Positions 28,225-36,491 of a DNA stretch of 64,000 bases are shown here, in pieces. This DNA comes from Streptomyces cellulosae. Its GTDB lineage: Bacteria > Actinomycetota > Actinomycetes > Streptomycetales > Streptomycetaceae. The translations under genes and the position numbers were made by a program. Each line of letters opens with the position of its first letter. Position 1 is the first letter of the stretch. The stretch covers positions 1 through 64,000 of the forward strand of contig NZ_JOEV01000001.1 of NCBI RefSeq assembly GCF_000721105.1, in the 5' to 3' direction. The notes under the pieces were generated by a model. That model was not told where the DNA came from, did not search any database, and saw only the letters and a list, made by a program, of their open reading frames with translations.

Positions 28225-28293
28225 CCGGAGGTACGGCGCGGGACAGCCCCCGCGTTGTCGTCAGCACACGGGCGAGCAGGTGGGCGCAGCCCC
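28225..28293 (-). repeat. duplicate of the antiporter 3' end
   Basis: This segment is similar to 28451-28521, inside the antiporter gene, about 227 bases away. Read on the minus strand it would encode 'CAHLLARVLTTTRGLSRAVPPE', paralleling the antiporter tail 'RAHLLARALRTARGGPSRAVPPA'. It lies outside the gene and looks like a leftover of a tandem duplication or of a second antiporter. Confidence 0.7.
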
Positions 28294-28393
28294 CGAGCCG
28301 CCCCTGCCCCTGATCCGCACGTCCACCAAGCCAGAGCCACCCGTCCGCGGCCGGCGCCACCCGCCCGCCCGACCAGCTCGACCAGCCCGCGGC

Positions 28394-29641
28394 TCAAGGC
28401 ACCCGCTCCCCGCTCCCCGCCGGCTCACGCGCCGAGCCCGCCGAGGTCGCCGGAGGCACGGCGCGGGACGGCCCGCCCCGTGCTGTCCTGAGCGCACGGG
28501 CGAGCAGGTGGGCGCGGCCGGCGGCGACCGGGCCGAGGACGGCGAGGACGAGGACGTAACCGGCGATGAAGGGGGCGAGGCGCTCGTCAAGGCCCGCGCT
28601 GGTGGCCATCGCGGCGAGGATCAGCGCGAATTCCCCGCGGGCCACGAGGGTCGTGGCGATGTCCGCGGCGGTGTCGGTGCCGTAGCGGTAGAGGCGGGCG
28701 ACGAGCAGGCCCGCGATCACGTTCATCACGAGGGTGAGGGCGGCCGCCGCGGCGACGGGGCCGGCGACGGAGGCGATGACGCCGGGGTCGATGGACAGTC
28801 CGAAGGCGAAGAAGAAGATCGCTGCGAAGGCGTCGCGCAGCGGGTGCACCAGGACGCGGATGCGCGGCCCGGAGGGGGTGCCGGCCAGGACCAGGCCCAC
28901 CATGAACGCGCCGATCGCGTCGGCTACCCCGAGGACCTCGGAGACACCGGCGACCAGGACCGCCGCGCCGAGGAAGCTGATGACGAGCAGTTCGTCGTCG
29001 CGGACGTGAATCAGGCGCCCGACCACCCGGGTGCCGTAGCGGGCGGCGGCGGCCAGCGCCAGCAGGAACGCGAACGCCTTCCCCGCCTGGAGGGCCACCT
29101 CGCCCACGCCCTGGGCACCGCCGATGACCGGCTGCAGAGCGGCGAGGTACAGCGCCAGGAAGACGTCCTCGACCACGATCACGCCCAGGATCAGGCGGGT
29201 CTCCGGGCGGCCGATGCGGCCGAGGTCGATGAGGATCTTGGTGACGATCGCGGAGGAGGAGATGCCGAGGACACCGGCGAGCACCAGCGCCTCCCGCGTC
29301 CCCCAGGCCAGCGCGAACCCGAAGCCCAGGCCCGCACCGACGTTCAGCAGCAGATAGATGCCGCCCGCGGCGAGCAGGCGGCGGCCGCCGTTCTCGAGGT
29401 CGTCCAGGTGGAACTCCAGGCCCAGGTAGAACAGCAGCAGCACAAGCCCGAGCGCGGAGAGCATCTCGAAGTCGTGGGGGTTCTCGACCAGGACCAGGCC
29501 CGGCGTGTGCGGGCCCAGCAGGATGCCGGCGAGCATGAACAACGGGATGGTAGGCAGCCCGATCCGGCCGCCGAGGCGGGCGAGGAACGCGGCGGCGAGG
29601 AAGGCGCCGCCCATCGCGAGCAGGGTGTCGGCGTGCCCCAC
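28394..29641 (-). CDS. cation:proton antiporter (CPA2/KefB-like)
   Basis: This 415-residue protein has about twelve membrane helices in the Na+/H+ exchanger fold. Helix 5 carries the ion-binding motif 'ILGVIVVEDVFLALYLA' (adjacent Glu-Asp). Other blocks are 'LGLVLLLFYLGLEFHLDDL', 'LGISSSAIVTKILIDLGRIG' and 'VARGEFALILA'. It exchanges K+ or Na+ for protons across the membrane. No TrkA-N domain is fused, and the regulatory TrkA-C subunit usually found beside such genes is absent here. The hydrophilic C-terminal tail is partly duplicated downstream. Confidence 0.9.
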   Translation of the reverse strand: MGHADTLLAMGGAFLAAAFLARLGGRIGLPTIPLFMLAGILLGPHTPGLVLVENPHDFEMLSALGLVLLLFYLGLEFHLDDLENGGRRLLAAGGIYLLLNVGAGLGFGFALAWGTREALVLAGVLGISSSAIVTKILIDLGRIGRPETRLILGVIVVEDVFLALYLAALQPVIGGAQGVGEVALQAGKAFAFLLALAAAARYGTRVVGRLIHVRDDELLVISFLGAAVLVAGVSEVLGVADAIGAFMVGLVLAGTPSGPRIRVLVHPLRDAFAAIFFFAFGLSIDPGVIASVAGPVAAAAALTLVMNVIAGLLVARLYRYGTDTAADIATTLVARGEFALILAAMATSAGLDERLAPFIAGYVLVLAVLGPVAAGRAHLLARALRTARGGPSRAVPPATSAGSAREPAGSGERVP

Positions 29642-29830
29642 GGTCAGATCACCGCCTTCCGTCGCGTCGAGGGCCTGGCGGACTGCACTTCACGGGGGTG
29701 GATGCGGATACTCCTTCGTCCGGGGCTCGGCGGTCCTTCCACGCTCGCATCCGCCACACCCCCGCCACCATCGGTGCCGACACTCATGTCCGAGGCCGGC
29801 CGCCGACAGTTCCCCGTGCCCCGGCGAACC

Positions 29831-30706
29831 TCAGCCCCGGGTGAGGCGGTACGTCTTGCTGTCCGTCAGCACACAGAACCCCGGCGAGACGACGATCACG
29901 CGCAGGGTGCCGGTACGGCGGTCGTAGTCGATGCCCTCCGCCTCGAAGGAGCCGGAGCAGGAGCTGCGCAGCGGGAGTTGCCGTAGCGCGGTGACCTGGC
30001 CGGTGACGTCGGAGGTGCCGTTCGGTTCGGCGGAGAGGTCGATCTGCAGCAGCGGCTTGGTGATGCCGAAGAGGGTGCCCGCCGGGTCGTCGGAGGAGCA
30101 CAGCAGCCGGGTGGCGCTGACGAAGTCACAGCCCTGGACGTCACGTACGTCGTGGTCGAGCCGGACCGTGCTCGCCTGCGGCAGGTTCGCCGACGGCGAG
30201 GTGCTCGGGTTGACGCCCGGGGTGGGGAAGACGAGCAGCCGGTTCATGGTGCCCCACTCCCCCGACAGCATCCACTGTCCGCCCGGCGAGACGGCGGCCC
30301 AGGAGTTGTTCGGCGCCTCGCCGGGGCCGAGCGTGTGCACGTACTCCGCCCAGCCGCCGCCCGGCGACTGCACGCGGAACATCTTGGTGGTGCCGGAGTC
30401 CCGCTGGTATGGCTCGATGTAGTGGCCGTCGTACGAGGCGTCGGGGTCCCCCACGTGGTTCCAGCCCCGGCTGCTCAGGCCGACCGGGATGGTGCCGATG
30501 CCGGTGTACCGGTTGGCGGCGCCGGCGGGAACCTCGACCGAGGTGAGGCCCTGGTTCTCGGTCAGCGGGTCGGCCCGGTCGGAGCCCACCTCGGTCCAGG
30601 TGTCGGCGGCGGCGGCCGGCGGGGCGGAGGACAGCAGGGTGGCGGCGGTGAGGGAGACGAGAGCGGCGAGGACCGTGCGGCGACGGTGCCGGGCGCGCAG
30701 GGGCAT
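29831..30706 (-). CDS. secreted protein, beta-propeller-like
   Basis: This 291-residue protein has a twin-basic signal peptide ('RHRRRTVLAALVSLTAATLLSSAPPAAAA', cleavage near residue 34). The mature part is rich in Gly, Trp and short beta motifs ('GWNHVGDPDASYDGHYIEP', 'SWAAVSPGGQWMLSGEWGTMNRLLVFP'), suggesting a propeller fold, with four cysteines. I do not recognise an enzyme family. A perfect inverted repeat, GGCGGAC-n6-GTCCGCC (30741-30760), lies 35 bases before the start and may be an operator or an mRNA hairpin. Confidence 0.7.
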   Translation of the reverse strand: MPLRARHRRRTVLAALVSLTAATLLSSAPPAAAADTWTEVGSDRADPLTENQGLTSVEVPAGAANRYTGIGTIPVGLSSRGWNHVGDPDASYDGHYIEPYQRDSGTTKMFRVQSPGGGWAEYVHTLGPGEAPNNSWAAVSPGGQWMLSGEWGTMNRLLVFPTPGVNPSTSPSANLPQASTVRLDHDVRDVQGCDFVSATRLLCSSDDPAGTLFGITKPLLQIDLSAEPNGTSDVTGQVTALRQLPLRSSCSGSFEAEGIDYDRRTGTLRVIVVSPGFCVLTDSKTYRLTRG

Positions 30707-30967
30707 GGAGACGACTCCTCGATGAGGGCTTCATGTGGTCGGCGGACAGTCTGGTCCGCCAAGGTGGTCATGTACAGACCAATAGACGAACGGTGGTCGT
30801 CGACCCGGCCACGCCCCCGGGTGACTTCACCGGACGGCCGTCGCTGTGTTGAGGGATGGTGGAAGAAGCCGACCGCGACGTCGCGTTGGCGGTCGAACGC
30901 GGTAGAACATGGGGAGTCGGCACGGGGGAACGACGTGCCACGAGGACGGGTGAAGGCGGTGCGTGGC

Positions 30968-33055
30968 ATGGAAGCAGCCGGAGCAACCGGGATTCCCGCT
31001 CCGGAGGGTGACGAGCCGGTGCGGGCCCCGTTGCCGCCGAGCGGGCTGCTCGACGTGCTCGGCATGGCCTCCGTGGTGCTGGACGCCGAGGGCCGGATCG
31101 TGCTGTGGAGCCCGCAGGCCGAGGAGCTGTTCGGCTACTCCGCGCGGGAGGCGCTGGGCGAGTACGCGGCCCGGATCATGGTCCACGAACACCATCTCGA
31201 CCTGGTCGTGAAGCTGTTCGCCGACGTCATGCACACCGGTCAGGGCTGGGCGGGGGCCTTCCCCATCCGCCGCAAGGACGGCAGCGCCCGTCTCGTGGAG
31301 TTCCGCAACATGCGGCTGCTGGACGACCAGGGAGACGTCTACGCCCTGGGGCTGGCCGCCGACCAGTCGACCGTACGGGAACTGGAACGGGACGTGGCGC
31401 TGTCGACCCGGATGGTCGCGCAGTCCCCGATCGGACTGGCCGTCCTGGACACCGCTCTGCGGTTCGTCTCCGTCAATCCGGCGCTGGAACGGATCAACGG
31501 TGTTCCCGCCGAGAAGCACCTCGGGCGCGGGCTGCGCGAGGTGCTGCCGCAGGTCGACGTCGACGCCATCGACTCCGCGGCCCGCCAGGTGCTGGAGAGC
31601 GGCCGTCCTGTCGTCGACCAGCGCACCGTCGGCCGTACGTCGGCCGACCCGGACGAGGAACACGTCTGGACGGTCTCGCTGTACCGGCTGGAGGACGCGC
31701 TCGCCAACGTGCTGGGTGTGGCCGTCATGGTCGTCGACGTGACCGAGCAGCACCGGGCAGCCGTCGAGACGGAGGCCGCGCGGCGGCGCCTGGCCCTGGT
31801 CGCCGATGCCACCGCCCGCATCGGCACCACCCTGGACCTGGAGCGCACCGCGCAGGAGCTGGCCGACGTGGCCGTGCCGGAACTCGCCGACATCGCCGCC
31901 GTGGACCTGCTGGAAGCAGTCGTCCAGGGCAGACCCAGCACGCTGGGCCCCGCCGAACCCGCCCTCATCCGCGCCCTGGCCGTCGAGGCGGACCGTGCCC
32001 CGGACGCCCTCGCCGCCGCCGACCCGCCGGGACAGGTCGCCCGGTACGCTCCCGACCGGCTCGTCACCGAATGCGTCCGCACCGGCGAACCGATGCTGGT
32101 GCCGCAGGTCGATGCCGTCGCCTTGTCGCGCATAGCACGTTCCCCTCTGGCCGCCGAACTGCTCGCGCGCGCGGGCGTCCACTCCTATCTGGCCGTACCG
32201 CTGATCGCGCGCGGCGAGGTGCTGGGCGCCCTCGACCTCAAACGCACCCGTAACGCCCTGCCGTTCAGTGAGGACGACCTGGTGCTGGCGCGGGAGCTGG
32301 CGTCCCGCGCGGCCGTGCAGATCGACAACGCGCGCTGGTACCAGAACGCCCGGAACACCGCCCTCACCCTGCAGCGCAGTCTGCTGCCCAGTCATCCGAG
32401 GGTGACCGGCGGGCTGGAGGTCGCCTCCCGCTACCAGCCCGCGGGAGCGACGGCCGAGGTCGGCGGCGACTGGTTCGACGTGATCCCGCTGGACGGCGGC
32501 AAGACCGCGCTCGTCGTGGGCGATGTGATGGGCAGCGGCATCAACGCCGCCGCGACCATGGGCCGGCTGCGCACCGCCACGAACACCCTCGCCTCCCTCG
32601 GCCTCGATCCTGCCCGGCTCCTGGAACACCTCGACCGGATCACCGACGGCCCGGACCAGTCCATCGCCACCTGTGTGTACGCCGTGCACGATCCGCGGCT
32701 GCGGCAGTGCCGGATCGCCAACGCCGGACACCTGCCGCCGGCCCGGCTGCGCGCGGGCCACCCCCCGGAGCTGCTCGACCTGCCCACCGGTGCCCCGCTG
32801 GGCGTCGGCGGGGTCGCCTTCTCGACGACCACCATCGACCTCGCCCCCGGCGACCGGCTCGTGTTCTACACCGACGGCCTCGTCGAGACGCGGCAGCACC
32901 CGCTCGACGAGCGCCTCGACGCCCTGCTGGCCCTCCTGGACGGTCCCGACCGCCCCTTGGAGGAGGTCTGTGACCTGCTGCTGCGCACCCTGCACCAGCC
33001 GGACAACTCCGACGACGTGGCGCTGCTGATCGCGCGGGTGCAGACGCCGGAGTAG
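30968..33055 (+). CDS. PAS-PAS-GAF-PP2C (SpoIIE-type) phosphatase
   Basis: This 695-residue cytoplasmic signalling protein has PAS1 at about 25-135 ('ASVVLDAEGRIVLWSPQAEELFGYS'), PAS2 at about 140-265 ('VSVNPALERINGVPAEKHLGR'), GAF at about 275-450 and a PP2C phosphatase at 470-692. The phosphatase has metal ligands in 'AEVGGDWFDVIPLDGGK', 'VVGDVMGSG', 'IANAGHLPP', 'FYTDGLVE' and 'DNSDDVALLIAR'. Such proteins dephosphorylate anti-anti-sigma factors in response to signals sensed by PAS and GAF. Streptomycetes carry dozens; its partner is not next to it. The ATG at 30968 is the best start near the domain. Confidence 0.92.
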   Translation: MEAAGATGIPAPEGDEPVRAPLPPSGLLDVLGMASVVLDAEGRIVLWSPQAEELFGYSAREALGEYAARIMVHEHHLDLVVKLFADVMHTGQGWAGAFPIRRKDGSARLVEFRNMRLLDDQGDVYALGLAADQSTVRELERDVALSTRMVAQSPIGLAVLDTALRFVSVNPALERINGVPAEKHLGRGLREVLPQVDVDAIDSAARQVLESGRPVVDQRTVGRTSADPDEEHVWTVSLYRLEDALANVLGVAVMVVDVTEQHRAAVETEAARRRLALVADATARIGTTLDLERTAQELADVAVPELADIAAVDLLEAVVQGRPSTLGPAEPALIRALAVEADRAPDALAAADPPGQVARYAPDRLVTECVRTGEPMLVPQVDAVALSRIARSPLAAELLARAGVHSYLAVPLIARGEVLGALDLKRTRNALPFSEDDLVLARELASRAAVQIDNARWYQNARNTALTLQRSLLPSHPRVTGGLEVASRYQPAGATAEVGGDWFDVIPLDGGKTALVVGDVMGSGINAAATMGRLRTATNTLASLGLDPARLLEHLDRITDGPDQSIATCVYAVHDPRLRQCRIANAGHLPPARLRAGHPPELLDLPTGAPLGVGGVAFSTTTIDLAPGDRLVFYTDGLVETRQHPLDERLDALLALLDGPDRPLEEVCDLLLRTLHQPDNSDDVALLIARVQTPE

Positions 33056-33056
33056 C

Positions 33057-33082
33057 CACCGGGGCCGGTGTGCGGGGCACAC
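33057..33082 (+). terminator. two overlapping short hairpins after the phosphatase gene
   Basis: CACCGG-n2-CCGGTG (33057-33070) and GTGTGC-n3-GCACAC (33068-33082) share bases and could form alternative stems just after the stop codon. There is no U-run. Confidence 0.4.
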
Positions 33083-33200
33083 TGGAAAAGGCGAGGCGGT
33101 TTCACAGGAATGGATTATCTGGTTCTTACCGGTCGCATTCCACAATCACAGGAAGCCAGGGCATCGCGTACGGCGGTGCCGGGGCCGAAGGGAGTGAGCC

Positions 33201-33920
33201 GTGACGCACGATCCGGACCAGGAACACACGGTTGGTGCCGAACCGCCCTCCGGTGAGGGCGCGGACTGGGAGGTGCTCGCGGGCCCCGGCGGGGCGGAAC
33301 CCGAGCGTCCGCCGGGCGGCGGGCTGCGCGGGGTGTGGCAGCGGCGCTCCACCCATGCCCGGGCCGTCACCGCGGCCGCGGCCGTCGCCGTTCTGGCGCT
33401 GGGCGGCACGGTCGCCTACGCCACCACCTCAGGAGATTCCGGAAACGGAGCGCTGCCGTCGGCCTCCGGGACCGCTTCGGCGTCCCCGTCACCGAGCGGA
33501 CCCGATGACCGGCCCGGCCGTGGCCCGTGGTTCGGTCTCGGCGTGATCGGAGTGCACGGCGAGTCGACCGTGAAGGACCACGACTCCGGCAAGTGGGTGG
33601 TCCGCGTCTGGCAGCGGGGCACCGTCGAGAAGGTGACCGGCGACCGGGTGACGGTCAAGAGCGAGGACGGCGCCGCGTGGACCTGGACCGTGGGCGCGGG
33701 CGTGAAGGTCTTCCCCGACGAGGGCTCGGGCGCCGACGCCCTCAAGAAGGGCGAGAAGGCCTTCCTGGTCGGCACCCGCTCCGACGGCACCAGGACCGCC
33801 CAGCACATCCTCTCGGGCACGTGGGAGAAGAAGGTCCCGAGCTGGCTCGACCGGTTCCCCGGGCACAAGTTCCGGGACCGGGAGGCGCCCGGCCGGTCGG
33901 GCAACGGGGCCACGACCTGA
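33201..33920 (+). CDS. single-pass membrane protein with extracytoplasmic beta domain
   Basis: This 239-residue protein has a 55-residue cytoplasmic N-terminus, one membrane helix ('AVTAAAAVAVLALGGTVAYATT', about 54-76) and a Ser/Pro linker. The outer domain contains 'RGTVEKVTGDRVTVKSEDGAAWTWTVGAGVKVFPDEG' and 'KAFLVGTRSDGTRTAQHIL', resembling the OB-like DUF5666 fold. The function is unknown. The GTG at 33201 has an AAGGGAG site; the upstream 145 bases are AT-richer and probably hold the promoter. Confidence 0.75.
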   Translation: MTHDPDQEHTVGAEPPSGEGADWEVLAGPGGAEPERPPGGGLRGVWQRRSTHARAVTAAAAVAVLALGGTVAYATTSGDSGNGALPSASGTASASPSPSGPDDRPGRGPWFGLGVIGVHGESTVKDHDSGKWVVRVWQRGTVEKVTGDRVTVKSEDGAAWTWTVGAGVKVFPDEGSGADALKKGEKAFLVGTRSDGTRTAQHILSGTWEKKVPSWLDRFPGHKFRDREAPGRSGNGATT

Positions 33921-33932
33921 TTGAGGCGTCGG

Positions 33933-35252
33933 TCAGGCCGCGCTGCTGACCGTGTCCCGCTCGTCCCGCTCGTCCCGGTCGTCCCGGTCGTCCCGCTCGT
34001 CCCGGTCGTCCCGGTCGTCCCGGTCGTCCCGGTCGTCCTGCCGTCTCCGGTCGTGCCAGGGGAGCAGCAGCGGGGTCGCCAGCATCAGCACACCGGCGAC
34101 CGCGAGGGCGGTCCGGGTGCCGGTGACGCCGGCCAGCAGCCCCCACAGGGCGGTCAGCGCGGCGATGGTGAGCTTGCTGGTGGCCGACCAGGCGGAGAGG
34201 GTGCGCACGACCCGGTCCGTCGCGGTGTGCTCGAGCCTGTAGGTGGAGAGCACCGGGTTGTACACGGCGCAGCAGGTGATCAGCCCGAACTCCACCGCCA
34301 TGACCAGCACGAGCCCGCTCGTCCCGGGCCGGACGAAGGCCAGCCAGAGCACCCAGCAGGCGCGCAGCGCCCCCGAGGTCAGCAGCACCCGGTGCTGCCC
34401 GAACCGGGCCACGAGCCGGCGGGCCAGACGCGAGCCGAGCAGGCCGCCCAGACAGGGCACCGCGAAGGCGAGGCCGTACTGCCAGGGGGTGAATCCGAGT
34501 CGGCCGAGCATCAGGACGGCGAGCAGCGGCGAGGTCGCCATGATCAGGCCGTTGACCAGGACCGTGTTGAAGAACAGCGGGCGCAGGGCGCGGCTCGTCA
34601 GGATGTGCCGCCATCCTTCGAGGAGGGCGCCCACCCGGAAACCCTCGGGTGGGTCGGTGCGCACGGGTTTCGTTTCCTTGCTGCCGATCGCCCGGATCCC
34701 CACGGCGGACAGCAGGTAGCTGACGGCATCGGCGACCACGGTCATCACCGGCCCGAACAGCCCGATCGCCGCGCCGCCGACGGGGGGTCCGAGCACGGTG
34801 GCGGTCCACGCGGTGGCCTCGAACCGGCCGTTCGCGACGAGCAGGTCCTCCCCTCGCACCAGCGCCTTGAGGAAGGCGCCGGAGGCCGCGGTGAAGGTGA
34901 TGTCGGCCGCCGCGACGACGACCGACACCAGCAGCAGCTGGCCAAGGGTCAGCGCGCCGAACGCGTAGGCGGCCGGGACGCTCGTCAGGGCCGCGCACCG
35001 GACCAGGTCCATGGCGACCATCACCGGCCGCTTGCGGCGGAACTCCACCCACGGGCCGAGCGGCACCGCCGCCACCGCCCCGACGGCCAGGCCGGCTGCG
35101 GCCAGCGTCGCCACCTCGGTCGGCCCGGCGTCCAGAACGATCACCGCGATCAGGGGAAACGCGTCGAACGCGAGCCGCGTACCGAACGTGCTGACGGCGT
35201 ACGCCGCCCACAGCCACCCGAAGGGCCGCCCGAGCGACCGCCGCGAACCCAC
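33933..35252 (-). CDS. MFS transporter with Asp-Asp-Arg repeat tail
   Basis: This 439-residue, 12-helix exporter is of the DHA3/enterobactin-exporter type ('WLWAAYAVSTFGTRLAFDAFPLIAV', 'GPWVEFRRKRPVMVAMDLVR'). The start is taken as GTG 35252, seven bases after GGAGAGG; a longer frame upstream is non-coding repeat. The last 30 residues are a highly charged run of D-D-R/D-E-R units encoded by nine copies of a 9-bp repeat (33955-34035), which is unusual for the family. It diverges from a LysR regulator 157 bases away, the usual arrangement for substrate-induced efflux. Confidence 0.88.
   Translation of the reverse strand: MGSRRSLGRPFGWLWAAYAVSTFGTRLAFDAFPLIAVIVLDAGPTEVATLAAAGLAVGAVAAVPLGPWVEFRRKRPVMVAMDLVRCAALTSVPAAYAFGALTLGQLLLVSVVVAAADITFTAASGAFLKALVRGEDLLVANGRFEATAWTATVLGPPVGGAAIGLFGPVMTVVADAVSYLLSAVGIRAIGSKETKPVRTDPPEGFRVGALLEGWRHILTSRALRPLFFNTVLVNGLIMATSPLLAVLMLGRLGFTPWQYGLAFAVPCLGGLLGSRLARRLVARFGQHRVLLTSGALRACWVLWLAFVRPGTSGLVLVMAVEFGLITCCAVYNPVLSTYRLEHTATDRVVRTLSAWSATSKLTIAALTALWGLLAGVTGTRTALAVAGVLMLATPLLLPWHDRRRQDDRDDRDDRDDRDERDDRDDRDERDERDTVSSAA
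33955..34035. repeat. 9-bp tandem repeat, nine copies, inside the MFS gene
   Basis: The units are TCCCGGTCG or TCCCGCTCG and keep the reading frame. On the coding strand they give alternating Asp-Asp-Arg and Asp-Glu-Arg triplets in the cytoplasmic tail. Confidence 0.92.
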
Positions 35253-35275
35253 GTCCGCCCCACCTCTCCCCCGCC

Positions 35276-35312
35276 GACCCCGCGTCGACCCCGCGTCGAC
35301 CCCGCGTCGACC
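35276..35312. repeat. 11-bp tandem repeat, 3.4 copies, in a divergent promoter
   Basis: GACCCCGCGTC repeats exactly three times plus GACC between the MFS start and the LysR start. It could change promoter spacing if the copy number varies. Confidence 0.85.
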
Positions 35313-35409
35313 AGCGCCATCCAAGCGGCCGGCGGGACCACCGGGCAAACAACAGCCGGGTCGGTCCGCCACAACCAGGCGTTGTGCGCCGCCGCATAGG
35401 GTGGCCGCC

Positions 35410-36336
35410 GTGGATCTCGATGCCGTACGCACCTTCGTCGCCGCCGCGGACGCGGGCCGGTTCCAGGACGCCGCCGTCACCCTGTCGATCACTCAGCAGG
35501 CCGTCTCCAAGCGGATCGCCGCGCTGGAGAAGGAGCTGGGCGTACGGCTGTTCACGCGCACTCCGCGCGGAGCCCGGCTCACCGTCGACGGGCACGCGTT
35601 CCTGCCGCCCGCCCGCGAACTCCTGCGGGCCGAGGAGCGGGCGGCGGCTTCCGTACGCCCGGGTCGGCGCGCGTTGCGCGTGGATGTCATCGGCCGCCGG
35701 CTCGCCCCGGCGGCGCTCCTGCGGGACTTCCACCGCGCGCACCCCGACACCGAACTCGACGTCGTCACCCTCTTCGACGCCGCGGCCGCCGTCGACGCCG
35801 TCCGGTCCGGCACGATCGACGCGTCCTTCCGGGCCGTGACCGTCCCGGCACGGCGACTGCCCGACGGGATCGAGACGGTCCCGGTCCACGACGAGCCCCT
35901 GCTCCTGGTCACCGGACCGGCACATGTGCTGGCCGGGGCCCGTGCCGTCCGGCCGGACCAGCTGGCCGGACACCGGATCTGGATGCCCGAGCTGGTCCCG
36001 GGCACCGAATGGACGGCGTTCTACGACGACCTCGCGGCCGCGTTCGGGCTCACCATCGAGACGACCGGCCCCGACTTCGGCACCGAGCCGCTCCCGGAGA
36101 CGATCGCCCAGTCCCCGAACCTGGCGAGCTTCGTCGGAGAGGGGACACGCCTGTTCTGGCCCCCGGAGCATGGCCTGCGGCGCATTCCCGTAGGGAACCC
36201 CACCCCGGTGTACCCGCACTCACTGCTCTGGCGGAGCGACAACCCGCACCCCACGCTCACCGCCCTGCGCACCCACCTCGTCGCCGCCCGGCCCGCCCGC
36301 GCCGCGGGGGCCTGGACGCCGAAGTGGGCCGAGTAG
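35410..36336 (+). CDS. LysR-family transcriptional regulator
   Basis: This 308-residue protein has an N-terminal winged helix-turn-helix ('FQDAAVTLSITQQAVSKRIAALEKELGVRLFTRTPRGARLT', residues 18-58) and a C-terminal periplasmic-binding-like effector domain. The start is GTG 35410 ('MDLDAVRTFVAAADAGRF'); an in-frame GTG three codons earlier is possible. It is divergent from the MFS exporter, which is its most likely target. Confidence 0.92.
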   Translation: MDLDAVRTFVAAADAGRFQDAAVTLSITQQAVSKRIAALEKELGVRLFTRTPRGARLTVDGHAFLPPARELLRAEERAAASVRPGRRALRVDVIGRRLAPAALLRDFHRAHPDTELDVVTLFDAAAAVDAVRSGTIDASFRAVTVPARRLPDGIETVPVHDEPLLLVTGPAHVLAGARAVRPDQLAGHRIWMPELVPGTEWTAFYDDLAAAFGLTIETTGPDFGTEPLPETIAQSPNLASFVGEGTRLFWPPEHGLRRIPVGNPTPVYPHSLLWRSDNPHPTLTALRTHLVAARPARAAGAWTPKWAE

Positions 36337-36431
36337 ATCCACGCCGGGCCCGCCCGCAGGAACGAGCCACACGCCGCTCTCCCAGGGCCTGGACTCCCTC
36401 CGGAACGGGGCCCAGTAGGGCTTGGGCTCAC

Positions 36432-36489
36432 CCGGACCGGATTCCCCAGAGCTGGGTCGTCCGGGACCGGGTTCCCTGGAACTGGGGCC
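36432..36489. repeat. 29-bp tandem repeat, two clear copies
   Basis: CCGGACCGGATTCCCCAGAG plus nine bases is followed by the related CCGGGACCGGGTTCCCTGGA plus nine bases. A more degenerate copy may precede them (about 36400-36430). It lies between the converging LysR and methyltransferase genes. Confidence 0.6.
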
Positions 36490-36491
36490 AC

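Noticed and set aside
28280..29986. 568-codon plus-strand ORF over the antiporter
   Set aside because: It is a Gly/Glu/Arg/Asp-rich shadow of a 12-helix membrane protein on the other strand; no start signal or motifs.
30827..33145. 772-codon minus-strand ORF over the PP2C phosphatase
   Set aside because: It is antisense to a gene whose PAS, GAF and PP2C motifs are all in frame; composition is typical of a shadow ORF.
35253..35492. longer N-terminus for the MFS transporter
   Set aside because: The extension would translate the 11-bp repeat and overlap the LysR start; the GTG at 35252 has a good ribosome binding site.
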